Source of the DNA: an uncultured Bacilli bacterium
GTDB taxonomy: Bacteria; Bacillota_I; Bacilli_A; RF39; UBA660
Assembly (NCBI GenBank): GCA_947626115.1
Contig: CANQQX010000010.1
Location: 1 to 39,269 of the forward strand
Length of the DNA: 39,269 nt
Direction of reading: 5' to 3'
Below, one piece after another: positions 15,203-24,316 of this stretch (position 1 is its first letter; each line of letters begins with the position of its first letter). The notes beneath the pieces were generated by a model. That model made no database searches, was not told the DNA's origin, and was given only the letters and a program-made list of their open reading frames with translations. Position numbers and translations under genes: made by a program.

Positions 15203-15640
15203 ATGTTCATGGGAGAATATCATCACAACATCGATGAAAAGGGCAGAATTGTCTTACCCGGTAAATTTAGAGAAGACAGAACAAAGATTGTAGTTACTAG
15301 GGGACTTGAAAAATGCCTTTATCTATATACGATGGAAGATTGGGAAAAAGTAGTTAATAAATTAAATGAATTACCTTTTACCAAAAAAGATGCCCGAACA
15401 TTTATGAGATCATTTTTTGCCGGTGCCTCTGTATGCGAATTCGACAAAATGGGTCGAATCAATATTACCTCCCCGTTGGTTAGTTACGCCAATCTTACAA
15501 AAGAATGCGTAGTGATTGGCGTAAATGACCGTATTGAAATATGGGATAAGGATTTATTTGAATCATTTATGGATGATAACTCTTCTAAATTAGAAGAAAT
15601 TGCCGAAAATTTATTTGAGGTATCTAGTGAAGCATTATAG
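15203..15640 (+). CDS. mraZ: transcriptional regulator MraZ
   Basis: The 145-residue product begins MFMGEYHHNIDEKGRIVLPG, the hallmark of MraZ, with a second AbrB-like half (SVCEFDKMGRINI). MraZ forms a ring of subunits that bind repeated TGG boxes at its own promoter and regulates division and wall genes. The length is normal. The boxes at 15159-15195 are immediately upstream. Its last 14 bases overlap the start of rsmH. Confidence 0.97.
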   Translation: MFMGEYHHNIDEKGRIVLPGKFREDRTKIVVTRGLEKCLYLYTMEDWEKVVNKLNELPFTKKDARTFMRSFFAGASVCEFDKMGRINITSPLVSYANLTKECVVIGVNDRIEIWDKDLFESFMDDNSSKLEEIAENLFEVSSEAL

Positions 15641-16553
15641 TGTTCTTTGCAAAGAAATAATTGATTCATTAAATATAAATCCGAAAGGTATTTATGTTGA
15701 TGCTACTTTAGGTTATGCGGGTATGAGTAAGAAAATACTTGAAGCATTAGATAAAGATGGAATGCTTATTGGTATTGATCAAGACAAAGAAGCTCGTGAA
15801 TATGCTGAAGTAGAACTTGCCAAAATTGGTAGTAATTACCAAATATTACCGATAAACTTTGTGGATATGAAGAAATCTTTAGAAGGTTTAGGGATAGACA
15901 AAGTTGATGGTATTATCTTTGATTTAGGTTTTTCATCACCCCAAATAGATGATGAAAAAAGAGGATTTTCCTTTATGAAAGATGCACCTTTAGATATGCG
16001 TATGAATCAAGATGAGAAGTTTAATGCTAGTAACATAGTAAATAATGCATCAGAAGAAGAGTTAACAAAATACTTTTATGAGTATGGGGAAGAGAAATTA
16101 GGAAAAGTAATAGCGAAAAAAATAGTAAGTATTAGAAAATCAAAAAAAATCAATACAACTTTAGAATTAGTTGAAATAATTAAAAGTGCTACTGGTGCTA
16201 ATTACTTTTACAAGAATCACCCAGAAAGAAAAATATTTCAGGCATTAAGAATTGCTGTTAATAATGAACTAGATGTCTTAGAAAGTGTTTTACCAGATGC
16301 CATTGATTTACTAAAGAGTGGTGGTAGACTTTCAGTCATTACTTTTCATTCCTTGGAAGATCGCATAGTTAAAAATACTTTTAAAAAGTATAGTGAAGTA
16401 AATGAAATATTTAAAGGATTACCTGATATACCTGATGAGTATAAACCGAAAATTAAAATAATTAATAAAAAACCTATCTTACCTAGTGAAGATGAATTAA
16501 AAATAAATAGTCGAAGCCATAGTGCTAAACTTAGAATAGTAGAAAGGATTTAA
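15627..16553 (+). CDS. rsmH: 16S rRNA (cytosine-1402-N4)-methyltransferase
   Basis: The 308-residue product carries the RsmH features: HYSVLCKEIID at the start, YVDATLGYAGMSKKIL (SAM-binding loop), GIIFDLGFSSPQIDD, DAPLDMRMN, ERKIFQALRIAVNNEL and VITFHSLEDRIVK, ending SRSHSAKLRIVERI. It methylates N4 of C1402 in 16S rRNA, affecting the decoding site. I choose GTG at 15627, with GAGGT upstream, because family members begin just before HYSVL. It overlaps mraZ by 14 bases, as usual for translationally coupled dcw genes. Confidence 0.96.
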   Translation: MKHYSVLCKEIIDSLNINPKGIYVDATLGYAGMSKKILEALDKDGMLIGIDQDKEAREYAEVELAKIGSNYQILPINFVDMKKSLEGLGIDKVDGIIFDLGFSSPQIDDEKRGFSFMKDAPLDMRMNQDEKFNASNIVNNASEEELTKYFYEYGEEKLGKVIAKKIVSIRKSKKINTTLELVEIIKSATGANYFYKNHPERKIFQALRIAVNNELDVLESVLPDAIDLLKSGGRLSVITFHSLEDRIVKNTFKKYSEVNEIFKGLPDIPDEYKPKIKIINKKPILPSEDELKINSRSHSAKLRIVERI

Positions 16554-16555
16554 TA

Positions 16556-16891
16556 ATGCAAAGAAGAAAGAAAACTAGATTAAAATTATTAAAGGGAGAA
16601 AAATTTATGTATGTAATACTTTTATTACTTCTTTTAGCAATTCCTACTGTTAATGTTTTTTCGAAAGCATTATTAAGTGAAACTAATATTAAAAACGAAA
16701 AGATTAAAAGTAAAATTGAAAAACAAGAAGATATTAATGAAAGTTTAGAAATGCAAATAAATGAACTTGTTAGTATGGAAAACATTCAAAAAATAGCCGA
16801 TGAGTATGGACTTTCATATATAAGTGGTAATATAGTAAAAGTAGATGGACAAAATAGTGAAATAAATGACACAGAAGAATTAGGAGAGTAA
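16556..16891 (+). CDS. ftsL: FtsL-like cell-division protein
   Basis: The 111-residue product has a basic cytosolic N-terminus (MQRRKKTRLKLLKG), one transmembrane helix (about 17-37) and an extracytoplasmic coiled coil (about 42-75) ending in IQKIADEYGLSYISG, the pattern of FtsL/DivIC proteins. FtsL proteins are poorly conserved in sequence, so position between rsmH and the division PBP is the main support. It should link the divisome to septal wall synthesis. Confidence 0.85.
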   Translation: MQRRKKTRLKLLKGEKFMYVILLLLLLAIPTVNVFSKALLSETNIKNEKIKSKIEKQEDINESLEMQINELVSMENIQKIADEYGLSYISGNIVKVDGQNSEINDTEELGE

Positions 16892-16895
16892 GATT

Positions 16896-18998
16896 ATGAG
16901 AAAAGTTACAGTAAAAATACCAAGAATATTAATTTTTATTGTGGCTTTTTTATTTGTAGCCATTATTGGAAGATTATCTTTTATTGCATTAAGTAATAAT
17001 ATTGATGGAATTAATTTACATGAATTTGCTAGTAACAGAAATACTAAAAGTAATGTTATCTATGCTAAAAGAGGTAATATTTATGATAGTAGAGGTAATA
17101 TGTTAGCATCTACTGTTAATTCTTATAAAATAATTGCGTATTTAGAACCAAGTAGAACAACTGATCCCAAGAAACCCCAACATGTGGTAGATATTGAAGG
17201 TACTGCTAAAATGCTTAATGAAGAGCTCGGGATAGATTATGATAAAGCCGTTAAACTTTTAAGCCAAGAAGGAAAATATCAAACTGAATTTGGTAGTAAA
17301 GGTAGTGGCATATCCGAAGCTAAGAAAAATGAAATAGAAGCTTTAAATATGCCAGGAATAGATTTTATTCAAGGTCAAAAAAGACATTATAATATGGGAC
17401 AATTTGCATCATACATTGTAGGATATGCTAAAACGCAAGAAGATGGTGATATTGTTGGCGAACTTGGTATTGAATCTTACTATGATAAAGAACTATCTGG
17501 TACAGATGGTAAAACTACTTATCAAACCGATGCTTATGGTTATACGCTTCCAAGTGCCGAAGTTATAACTGAAGATGCGGTTGATGGAGCCGGAATTTAT
17601 CTTACTATTGATAATCGTATTCAATGGTTTGCGGAAACCTTAACCCGTAATTTAGCAACAGAATATGATATGGACTTTATGGTATTTTCGGTAATGGATG
17701 CTAAAACAGGTGCCATTGTCGCAAGTTCTACTTATCCCAATTTTAATCCAAATGATTTAAGTACTTTGGAGATTTATACTAATCCACTTGTATCTTACGA
17801 ATATGAACCCGGTAGTGTTATGAAAATATTTTCATGGGCAACAAGTATAAATGAAGGTAAATATGATGGAACTAAAACTTTTAAATCTGGTTGTAGAGAG
17901 ATTGCTGATGCGAAAATTTGTGACTTTAACGATTATGGTTTTGGCGAAATCAACTTTGATACAGGTTTTGCTTATTCATCCAATGTTGGAGCTACTTATA
18001 TTGGTGAATCTGTTGGAAGTGCCACATTAACTGATTATTATAAAAAATTAGGTTTTAGTAAAAAAACAGGGATAGAACTTGCAAATGAAGTATCAGGTAA
18101 AGTAAATATTAAATATAAAACTGATTTAGCAACGGCCTCTTTTGGTCAAGGTATAACTGTTACACCAATTCAAATGTTACAAGCATTATCCTCTATTACT
18201 AATGATGGCACAGTTTTAAAGCCGTATGTTGTTGATAAAATAGTTGGTGATGATGGCGAAATTATTTATGATGGTAAAAGAACCGAAGTAGCTAAAGTAT
18301 TTAGTAAAGAAACAACTGATTATATGCAAAAACTAATGCATAATGTTGTTTATGAAGGACTTGAAAGTAATAAAATGTATCGACCAACTTTAACTAATAT
18401 GATGGGTAAAACGGGAACTGCCCAAATAGCATCACCTAAAGGTGGATACTTAAAAGGAAGTTACGATTATGTTCGTTCTTTTGCCGGAATTTTCCCCGAA
18501 GAAGATCCAAAATATATTGTTTATGTGGCTGCTAAACAATTATCATCATCTAGTGCAAGACCAATTGCTGAACAACTTACGAAAGCCGTCGATGATATCG
18601 TATCTAATTTAGGTATTGAAAATTCTTCTCAAGAAATAAATACTAAAGTAATAAAGTTAGATAATTATATTAGTAAAGATATGAATACTACAGTAGAAGA
18701 TTTACAAAATAAAAAATTAAAAGTATATAAACTTGGAACTGGTAATTATGTTATTAATCAATATCCGCTAAAAGGTGGCGAAGCCTTAGAAGGTAGTAAA
18801 GTATTCTTAGTAAGTAATAAACATGATTATGTAATGGAAGATTTAACTGGTTGGAGTTTAAATGAAGTTATGACTTATGCAAACTTACTTGGTATTGATA
18901 TTAAAACAAATGGTTATGGTTATGTAACTACACAGAGTATACCAGTTGGTACTTCTATTAGTAATGATCAAGTATTAGAAGTAACTTTAAGTAAATAA
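16896..18998 (+). CDS. division-type class B penicillin-binding protein with PASTA domains
   Basis: The 700-residue product has an N-terminal membrane anchor (about 10-32), a dimerisation region with AKRGNIYDSRGNMLAST, and a transpeptidase domain with Ser307-x-x-Lys310 in EPGSVMKIF, Ser361-Ser-Asn363 and Lys505-Thr-Gly507. Two PASTA-type repeats (about 580-700) end the protein, as in PBP2B/PBP2x of Gram-positive bacteria. It cross-links septal peptidoglycan and its location after ftsL identifies it as the division PBP (pbpB/ftsI/spoVD type). A terminator follows, so the dcw cluster stops here in this window. Confidence 0.95.
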   Translation: MRKVTVKIPRILIFIVAFLFVAIIGRLSFIALSNNIDGINLHEFASNRNTKSNVIYAKRGNIYDSRGNMLASTVNSYKIIAYLEPSRTTDPKKPQHVVDIEGTAKMLNEELGIDYDKAVKLLSQEGKYQTEFGSKGSGISEAKKNEIEALNMPGIDFIQGQKRHYNMGQFASYIVGYAKTQEDGDIVGELGIESYYDKELSGTDGKTTYQTDAYGYTLPSAEVITEDAVDGAGIYLTIDNRIQWFAETLTRNLATEYDMDFMVFSVMDAKTGAIVASSTYPNFNPNDLSTLEIYTNPLVSYEYEPGSVMKIFSWATSINEGKYDGTKTFKSGCREIADAKICDFNDYGFGEINFDTGFAYSSNVGATYIGESVGSATLTDYYKKLGFSKKTGIELANEVSGKVNIKYKTDLATASFGQGITVTPIQMLQALSSITNDGTVLKPYVVDKIVGDDGEIIYDGKRTEVAKVFSKETTDYMQKLMHNVVYEGLESNKMYRPTLTNMMGKTGTAQIASPKGGYLKGSYDYVRSFAGIFPEEDPKYIVYVAAKQLSSSSARPIAEQLTKAVDDIVSNLGIENSSQEINTKVIKLDNYISKDMNTTVEDLQNKKLKVYKLGTGNYVINQYPLKGGEALEGSKVFLVSNKHDYVMEDLTGWSLNEVMTYANLLGIDIKTNGYGYVTTQSIPVGTSISNDQVLEVTLSK

Positions 18999-19034
18999 AC
19001 ATATTATTGAATTTGTATAATAATATGTTTTTTT
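18998..19034 (+). terminator. terminator of the dcw fragment
   Basis: AACATATTATT (18998-19008) and AATAATATGTT (19019-19029) form a perfect 11-bp stem, followed by a T run to 19034. Confidence 0.88.
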
Positions 19035-19071
19035 GTGTAAACTAATTTTGATTATAGAAGGGAAGAATTAA

Positions 19072-19224
19072 ATGACAAATTTATTAGAATTAGCTAAACA
19101 AGCAGTAATAGAAAATCCAAATACATTAGATAGTATCTATCTTTTTATTGGCCTAGGTATCATAAGTATTGTAGCAATTGTTTTAGTTGTTAACAAAATG
19201 ATGAAAGATAAAAAAATAAAATAA
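19072..19224 (+). CDS. 50-residue single-helix membrane protein
   Basis: ATG at 19072 to TAA at 19224 encodes 50 residues: a soluble N-terminus (MTNLLELAKQAVIENPN), one transmembrane helix (about 22-42) and a Lys-rich tail. AAGGGAAG lies 7-9 bases upstream. It stands between the dcw terminator and the first surface-protein promoter, where mraY would usually follow in a Bacillus-like dcw cluster. I recognise no family. Confidence 0.65.
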   Translation: MTNLLELAKQAVIENPNTLDSIYLFIGLGIISIVAIVLVVNKMMKDKKIK

Positions 19225-19257
19225 ATGTGTCAATTAATAACAAATTTAAACAATTAC

Positions 19258-19287
19258 TTGACTTTAAAAATTCGGGGGGGGTATACT
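19258..19287 (+). promoter_or_regulatory. G-tract promoter of surface protein 1
   Basis: TTGACT (19258-19263) and TATACT (19282-19287) are separated by 18 bp, the last eight being G. Same design as the promoters at 91, 21201 and 22829. Confidence 0.8.
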
Positions 19288-19350
19288 TATAGTAAGGAAA
19301 GGAGAAAAAAGTTTAATACGAACGATTTTAAGAAAGGGAGAATGATAAAT

Positions 19351-21105
19351 ATGAAAAAATTAAAATTGATGATGTTCGCAATAGTAGCGAGTATACTATT
19401 TGTACCAGCATTAAATGTTTATGCAGAAGAAAAAACAGTAGATAATTTCAGCGCATTCAAGACTAATGTTGCGAGTGCTACTGCTACTGATGTAATTAAA
19501 CTAAATAATGATATCAAAAATGCTGAAGCTCTTACTATCGAAAAATCAGTTACTATTGATTTGAATGGCCATACTTATGAAGGTTCTGCTTTTGAATTAC
19601 TTACAATTAAAGGAGCAAATGTAAAAGTAACGATTGAGGATAGTTCAACAAATGGAAAAATTCAAACAACAAATACAGCAACTAATTCTAAAATTATTAG
19701 AATGATGGACCATGCAAATTTAACAATTGAAAGTGGTACAATTGCTAATAATGCTGCTGGAATGGTTGGTATTTCTGTTGAAGGAGAATCTAGTTTAGTG
19801 TTGAAAGGTACTGCTAAAGTAGTAATGACTCCTAAATTAAATAAGCTAAGAACTTATGGTATTAACATTGTAGATGGTACTGCTGATATTCAAAGTGGTG
19901 CTTCTGTAGAGTCTAGTGATTCTATAGGTGAAGCTGTTAGTGTAAAAGATACATTGACTTTAAGTGGTGGAACAATTAAATCTACTAATAAAGGTGTTGC
20001 TATAAGTAGTACTATGGGAAAAGATGTAACAATTACGATTACTAGTGGTACTGTTGAAAGTGATAGCGACTATGGTGTAAAATTAGCCGATTTCAATAAC
20101 TTTACCATGACTGGTGGTACTGTAAAAACAGGTATTTCTCAAAGAAATTCTAATATAAAAATTGGAACTAATGCTACAGTAAATGGTAAAATGAAAATTG
20201 ATGATAGCAGTAAAACAGATATCAAAGGAAATGTTACGGGAGATAAATTCTATAGTGCTGGCGTTGTTGTAAAAACAGGAAAAGAAACAGGTACAGCTAA
20301 ATTATCAAAAACATCTGCTAAAAAGGGTGAAAAAATTACTTTAACAACTACTCCAAGTGAAGGATATCGTATTGCAAGTATTAAAGTTGTAAAAACAGGT
20401 GATGAAAGTACTGTTGTAACATTTAATGAAGAAGATAATAGTTTCACTATGCCTGATTATACAGTTTTAGTATATGTTAGTTATGAAACTTATGATATTA
20501 ACGTTTCTACTCCTACAGGTGATGTAACGGTTTCTGAAGATGCTACTGAAGTTTTAAAAGATGCAGTTAATGCAGTTGAAGATGAAGAAATACAAACTTT
20601 ATTAAAACATAATGACTCAACAGTTACACTTGAAACTAATAAAATTGAAGAACCTGAAAAAGAAGTAGTTGAAAAATTTGAAGCAGTTATTAAAGGTGCT
20701 ACAGTTACTGATTACTTTGATGCTGAAATAGTATTAAGAGTAGCTGGAAAAGAAGCTAAAATACATGAATTAGGAAAGGCTATCACTTTAACAGTAGAAT
20801 TACCAGAATTGCCAGCTGTTAAAGAAGGATACAAAAGAACATTCTATATTCTAAGAGAACATAATGGTAAAGTTACAAAATTAGATGCAACTTTAACAGA
20901 AGATGGAAATAGTTTAACATTTGCAACAGATAAATTCTCAACATATGCACTTGCATATTTAGATGAAAGAGTTGAAACCCCAGTAACAAATACAGCAGAA
21001 GAAAATCCGAAAACTGGTGATAACATATTAATGTATCTAGGTTTAGGACTTGCGAGTGTTGCAGTTACTACATTAAGTGTTAAAAAACTTAGAAAATCTA
21101 ACTAA
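19351..21105 (+). CDS. sortase-anchored surface protein 1 (beta-helix plus InlB-like repeat)
   Basis: The 584-residue product has a signal peptide ending near VYAEE. Residues about 50-310 are a repetitive Gly/Thr/Ser-rich region (for example LTLSGGTIKS, VTITSGTVES, FTMTGGTVKT), fitting a right-handed beta helix. A divergent InlB-type repeat (about 325-390, KTSAKKGEKITLTTTPSEGY) follows, then a mixed domain, and the C-terminal anchor ENPKTGD, a hydrophobic helix and KKLRKSN. ATG at 19351 has AAAGGGAG upstream; earlier starts would add a non-signal leader. It is the first of three tandem genes with shared ends. Confidence 0.85.
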   Translation: MKKLKLMMFAIVASILFVPALNVYAEEKTVDNFSAFKTNVASATATDVIKLNNDIKNAEALTIEKSVTIDLNGHTYEGSAFELLTIKGANVKVTIEDSSTNGKIQTTNTATNSKIIRMMDHANLTIESGTIANNAAGMVGISVEGESSLVLKGTAKVVMTPKLNKLRTYGINIVDGTADIQSGASVESSDSIGEAVSVKDTLTLSGGTIKSTNKGVAISSTMGKDVTITITSGTVESDSDYGVKLADFNNFTMTGGTVKTGISQRNSNIKIGTNATVNGKMKIDDSSKTDIKGNVTGDKFYSAGVVVKTGKETGTAKLSKTSAKKGEKITLTTTPSEGYRIASIKVVKTGDESTVVTFNEEDNSFTMPDYTVLVYVSYETYDINVSTPTGDVTVSEDATEVLKDAVNAVEDEEIQTLLKHNDSTVTLETNKIEEPEKEVVEKFEAVIKGATVTDYFDAEIVLRVAGKEAKIHELGKAITLTVELPELPAVKEGYKRTFYILREHNGKVTKLDATLTEDGNSLTFATDKFSTYALAYLDERVETPVTNTAEENPKTGDNILMYLGLGLASVAVTTLSVKKLRKSN

Positions 21106-21128
21106 TTTGCAAAATTAAAATAATGTTA

Positions 21129-21165
21129 AAAACATATTGCTTTGAATAGAGCAGTATGTTTTTTT
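21129..21165 (+). terminator. terminator of surface protein 1
   Basis: AACATATTGCT (21131-21141) pairs with AGCAGTATGTT (21150-21160), one G-T pair, followed by T to 21165. Confidence 0.85.
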
Positions 21166-21200
21166 GTGTGTCAAGAAAAATGTTAAGCTAAATATTGTGG

Positions 21201-21230
21201 TTGACTTTAAAAGTTCGGGGGGGGTATACT
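21201..21230 (+). promoter_or_regulatory. G-tract promoter of surface protein 2
   Basis: TTGACT (21201-21206) and TATACT (21225-21230) are separated by 18 bp, of which the last eight are G. Confidence 0.82.
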
Positions 21231-21289
21231 TATAGTAGGAAAGGAGAAAACTGAAAACAAAATAGTTTTAAAGAAAGGAAGAGGATATT

Positions 21290-22735
21290 ATGAAAAAATT
21301 AAAATTATTTTTAACATCAATAATTGCTATGTTTGTAGCAGTAGTTGGTGTTCATGCTGAAACATTAAAAGATTGCTTAGATGGAGCAACAACTGAAGGC
21401 GTTACTTGTACATTTACTGATGATGAAGAAGAATTATATAGTACTTATATTACAGTAAGTAATAAAGCAACAATTGATTTAGATGGTAAAGAATTGAATT
21501 TAACTCATACACTTGTTGTAGGTACAGGTGCTACTTTAAAAATTACTAGTAGTAATGGAAAAGGAACAATAAATGCTACCACTATTGATAATGGTCAACC
21601 AATAGCTGTTATGCCAGGTGGTACTTTAGAAATTGACAATGTTATAGTTAAGGGAAGAACTACTGAATCAACTAATCATACAAATTATCAAATTATAGCT
21701 ATTCAAGGTGGAGGAAGTTCTGAAACTAAATTTACTTTAGGTAGTAATGCAGAAATTACAGGTTATAATACAGGAGTTGGCGTATTTGGTACTGATACAG
21801 ATGGTGGAAAGCAATATGCTGATAAAGTTGTAGTAGATATTTATGGTAAAATTACAACAGATTCAATGGCAGTTTCAATTAATGGGGTAGTAATACCAAA
21901 TGAAAATGCTGATGATGCTGTTATTAATATTTATGATGGTGCTGAAATAACTTCAACAGATTCTGCTGCTTTATATGCTGCTGGATATGGTACTTATAAT
22001 GTAAAAGGTGGAACTTTAACAGGTACTGTTGGTGTAGTAGCTCGTCAAGGTGACGTAAGTATTACTGGCGGAACTATTATTGCTAATGGTGAAGCAGGTA
22101 CAACTGATAAAGTTGGTAGTAATAATACAGAAGTTCCTTTAGGAGTTGCTGTAGTTGTAGATAATACAACAGCAGGTTATACTGATTCTGCATTAGTAGA
22201 AATAAGCGGTGGAGATTTTAAAGCAACTGCTGAAGAAGCTGTCCATTCATTTAATGAAGGAGAAGGCCATGATATTGTAGTAAGAGGTGGTACTTTTAAT
22301 AAAACAGTTGCTACAAAATATCTTGCTTCAAATGAATTAGGACAATCTGAAAGTGGTGTTGTAGGAAAATTACATAAAATTGAAATTACTAAACCTGAAA
22401 ATGGTAAAGTAGAATCATATACAAATGCTGCTGAAGGTGAAGAAGTAGTTGTAAAAATTGCAGCAGATAAAGGCTATGAAATTAATTCAATTACTATTCT
22501 AGATAAAGATGGTAAAGAAGTTAAATTTGTAAGTGCTGATGGTGGAATTAAATTTACAATGCCAGCAAGTGATGTAACAATTAGTGCAACATTTAAAAAG
22601 ATAGAAACTCCAGTAACAAATACAACGGAAGAAAATCCAAAAACTGGTGATAACATATTAATGTATCTAGGGTTAGGACTAGCAAGTGTTGCAATTGCTA
22701 CATTAAGTGTTAAAAAACTTAGAAAATCTAACTAA
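21290..22735 (+). CDS. sortase-anchored surface protein 2 (beta-helix plus InlB-like repeat)
   Basis: The 481-residue product has a signal peptide (cleavage near VHAET), then a long beta-helix-like region (about 30-350) with repeated -GGT- turns such as YNVKGGTLTG and VSITGGTIIA and VEISGGDFK. A divergent InlB-type repeat follows (about 360-440, ITKPENGKVESY through MPASDVTISATFKK). The C-terminus has ENPKTGD, a hydrophobic helix and KKLRKSN. The first 20 or so residues are almost identical to those of the next gene, and the anchor region is almost identical to protein 1. Confidence 0.87.
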   Translation: MKKLKLFLTSIIAMFVAVVGVHAETLKDCLDGATTEGVTCTFTDDEEELYSTYITVSNKATIDLDGKELNLTHTLVVGTGATLKITSSNGKGTINATTIDNGQPIAVMPGGTLEIDNVIVKGRTTESTNHTNYQIIAIQGGGSSETKFTLGSNAEITGYNTGVGVFGTDTDGGKQYADKVVVDIYGKITTDSMAVSINGVVIPNENADDAVINIYDGAEITSTDSAALYAAGYGTYNVKGGTLTGTVGVVARQGDVSITGGTIIANGEAGTTDKVGSNNTEVPLGVAVVVDNTTAGYTDSALVEISGGDFKATAEEAVHSFNEGEGHDIVVRGGTFNKTVATKYLASNELGQSESGVVGKLHKIEITKPENGKVESYTNAAEGEEVVVKIAADKGYEINSITILDKDGKEVKFVSADGGIKFTMPASDVTISATFKKIETPVTNTTEENPKTGDNILMYLGLGLASVAIATLSVKKLRKSN

Positions 22736-22758
22736 TTTGTAAAATTAAAATAATATGA

Positions 22759-22797
22759 AAAACATATTGCTTGATAAAAGTGATATGTTTTTTTTGT
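22759..22797 (+). terminator. terminator of surface protein 2
   Basis: AACATATTGCTT (22761-22772) and AAGTGATATGTT (22778-22789) form a stem with mispairs in the middle, followed by a T run. Confidence 0.82.
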
Positions 22798-22828
22798 GTC
22801 AACAAAAATGCTAAACCAAAAATTGGGG

Positions 22829-22858
22829 TTGACTTTAAAAGTTCGGGGGGGGTATACT
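22829..22858 (+). promoter_or_regulatory. G-tract promoter of surface protein 3
   Basis: TTGACT (22829-22834) and TATACT (22853-22858) are separated by 18 bp, of which the last eight are G. Confidence 0.82.
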
Positions 22859-22917
22859 TATACTAAGAAAGGAGAAAACTGAAAACAAAATAGTTTTAAA
22901 GAAAGGAAGAGGATATT

Positions 22918-24240
22918 ATGAAAAAATTAAAATTATTTTTAACATCAATAATTGCTATGTTTGTAGCAACAGTTAGTGTTCATGCAACACAATTAAATAT
23001 GCATTCAGATTTGCCTGAATTAGAATTAAAAGAAGAAAAATTTGAAGAAAATGTTCATTATGTTACTGCAACCGTAAAAGTAAATAAGAATAATATCAAT
23101 GCTATACTAAATTATAAAGCAGGTCATAGTGGATCTAATGGTGAAGCATACATTGGTGTATTTTACTTTTCTGCCCAATTACCTGTAACTTTGGGAGATA
23201 CTAAAGTATTAGAAAAAGCTGGTGCTCATGTTACTGATAAAGTATCTTTAGCAGAAGCTATGAAAGAGGCTCAAGCTATGGCTCTAAAACAATATACAGA
23301 TGCAGAGTATAATAAAACTGCTTCAGACAAAAGAAAAGATGAGCATGGCTCTGAAATAGCACATGACACTAAAGATACTATGTGGAATCTTGGTGTAGAA
23401 GTATTATATAAAGATAGCGAAACTGGTGAATGGACAGCATTTGATGAAACTGATACTGGTACCCAAACAATTGGAAATTGGATAGCTCAAAAAGTTGGTG
23501 TTGATTCTGTAAGTGCTGCAGATTATGGTACAAAGTTTATATTTTCTGTACCAGAATATAAGAATTTATTATTATGGAGAGTAACTGATACTGATAATAA
23601 TGAAGTTGTTTCTGAAGAATGGGTACAAGTTACTTATGATATTGAATTCCCTATAACAGCATCAAATGGAGATAGATCATATTATTATTTAACTATGGAA
23701 CAAGCATTAGAAGAAGTAGAAAAAACTGGTGCAACAGATATTACTGTTTATAATGATACAGAAGTAGGAGAAGATGTTACTGTACCTACAGGTGTAACTA
23801 TTAAAACTGCTAATAGTGCTAAATTAACATTCAATGGTGATGTTACAATTGAAGCTGGTGCTGAAGTTACTGGTGATAATGTTATATATGCTGAAGGAGT
23901 AAAAGTTACAAAATATTATGCTGTAACAACTGAAGCTGAACATGGTAAAGTAACTGTTGATAAAGCATCTGCTCAAAAAGATGAAGTAGTTAAAATTACT
24001 GTTAAAGCTGATGAAGGTTATGAATTAGATAAATTATATGTTGATGGTAAAGAACAAACTGAATTAACATTTAAAATGCCTGAAAAAGATGTAGTTGTAA
24101 AAGCAACATTTAAGAAAGTTGCTGGTATAGTTGAAGAAAATCCTAAAACTGGTGATAACATTTTGATGTATCTTGGTTTAGGACTTGCCAGTGTTGCAGT
24201 AATTACATTAAGTGTTAAAAAACTAAAGAAATCAAACTAA
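22918..24240 (+). CDS. sortase-anchored surface protein 3
   Basis: The 440-residue product has the same signal peptide as protein 2 (cleavage near VHATQ) but a different main domain (about 25-240) that I do not recognise; it contains TVKVNKNNINAILNYKAG and AYIGVFYFSAQL. A short beta-helix-like piece (about 250-335) follows, then an InlB-type repeat (TTEAEHGKVTVDK through MPEKDVVVKATFKK) and the NPKTGD anchor with KKLKKSN. The swap of the central domain between shared ends is typical of modular surface-protein families. Confidence 0.85.
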   Translation: MKKLKLFLTSIIAMFVATVSVHATQLNMHSDLPELELKEEKFEENVHYVTATVKVNKNNINAILNYKAGHSGSNGEAYIGVFYFSAQLPVTLGDTKVLEKAGAHVTDKVSLAEAMKEAQAMALKQYTDAEYNKTASDKRKDEHGSEIAHDTKDTMWNLGVEVLYKDSETGEWTAFDETDTGTQTIGNWIAQKVGVDSVSAADYGTKFIFSVPEYKNLLLWRVTDTDNNEVVSEEWVQVTYDIEFPITASNGDRSYYYLTMEQALEEVEKTGATDITVYNDTEVGEDVTVPTGVTIKTANSAKLTFNGDVTIEAGAEVTGDNVIYAEGVKVTKYYAVTTEAEHGKVTVDKASAQKDEVVKITVKADEGYELDKLYVDGKEQTELTFKMPEKDVVVKATFKKVAGIVEENPKTGDNILMYLGLGLASVAVITLSVKKLKKSN

Positions 24241-24283
24241 TTAAATTAGAGAACAAGTTTTGATAATTTAAATTTAAGATAAA

Positions 24284-24316
24284 AGTGTACACAAAAAATG
24301 TGTATGCTTTTTTATT
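24284..24316 (+). terminator. terminator of surface protein 3
   Basis: AGTGTACACA (24284-24293) pairs with TGTGTATGCT with two G-T pairs, followed by a T run. Confidence 0.72.
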
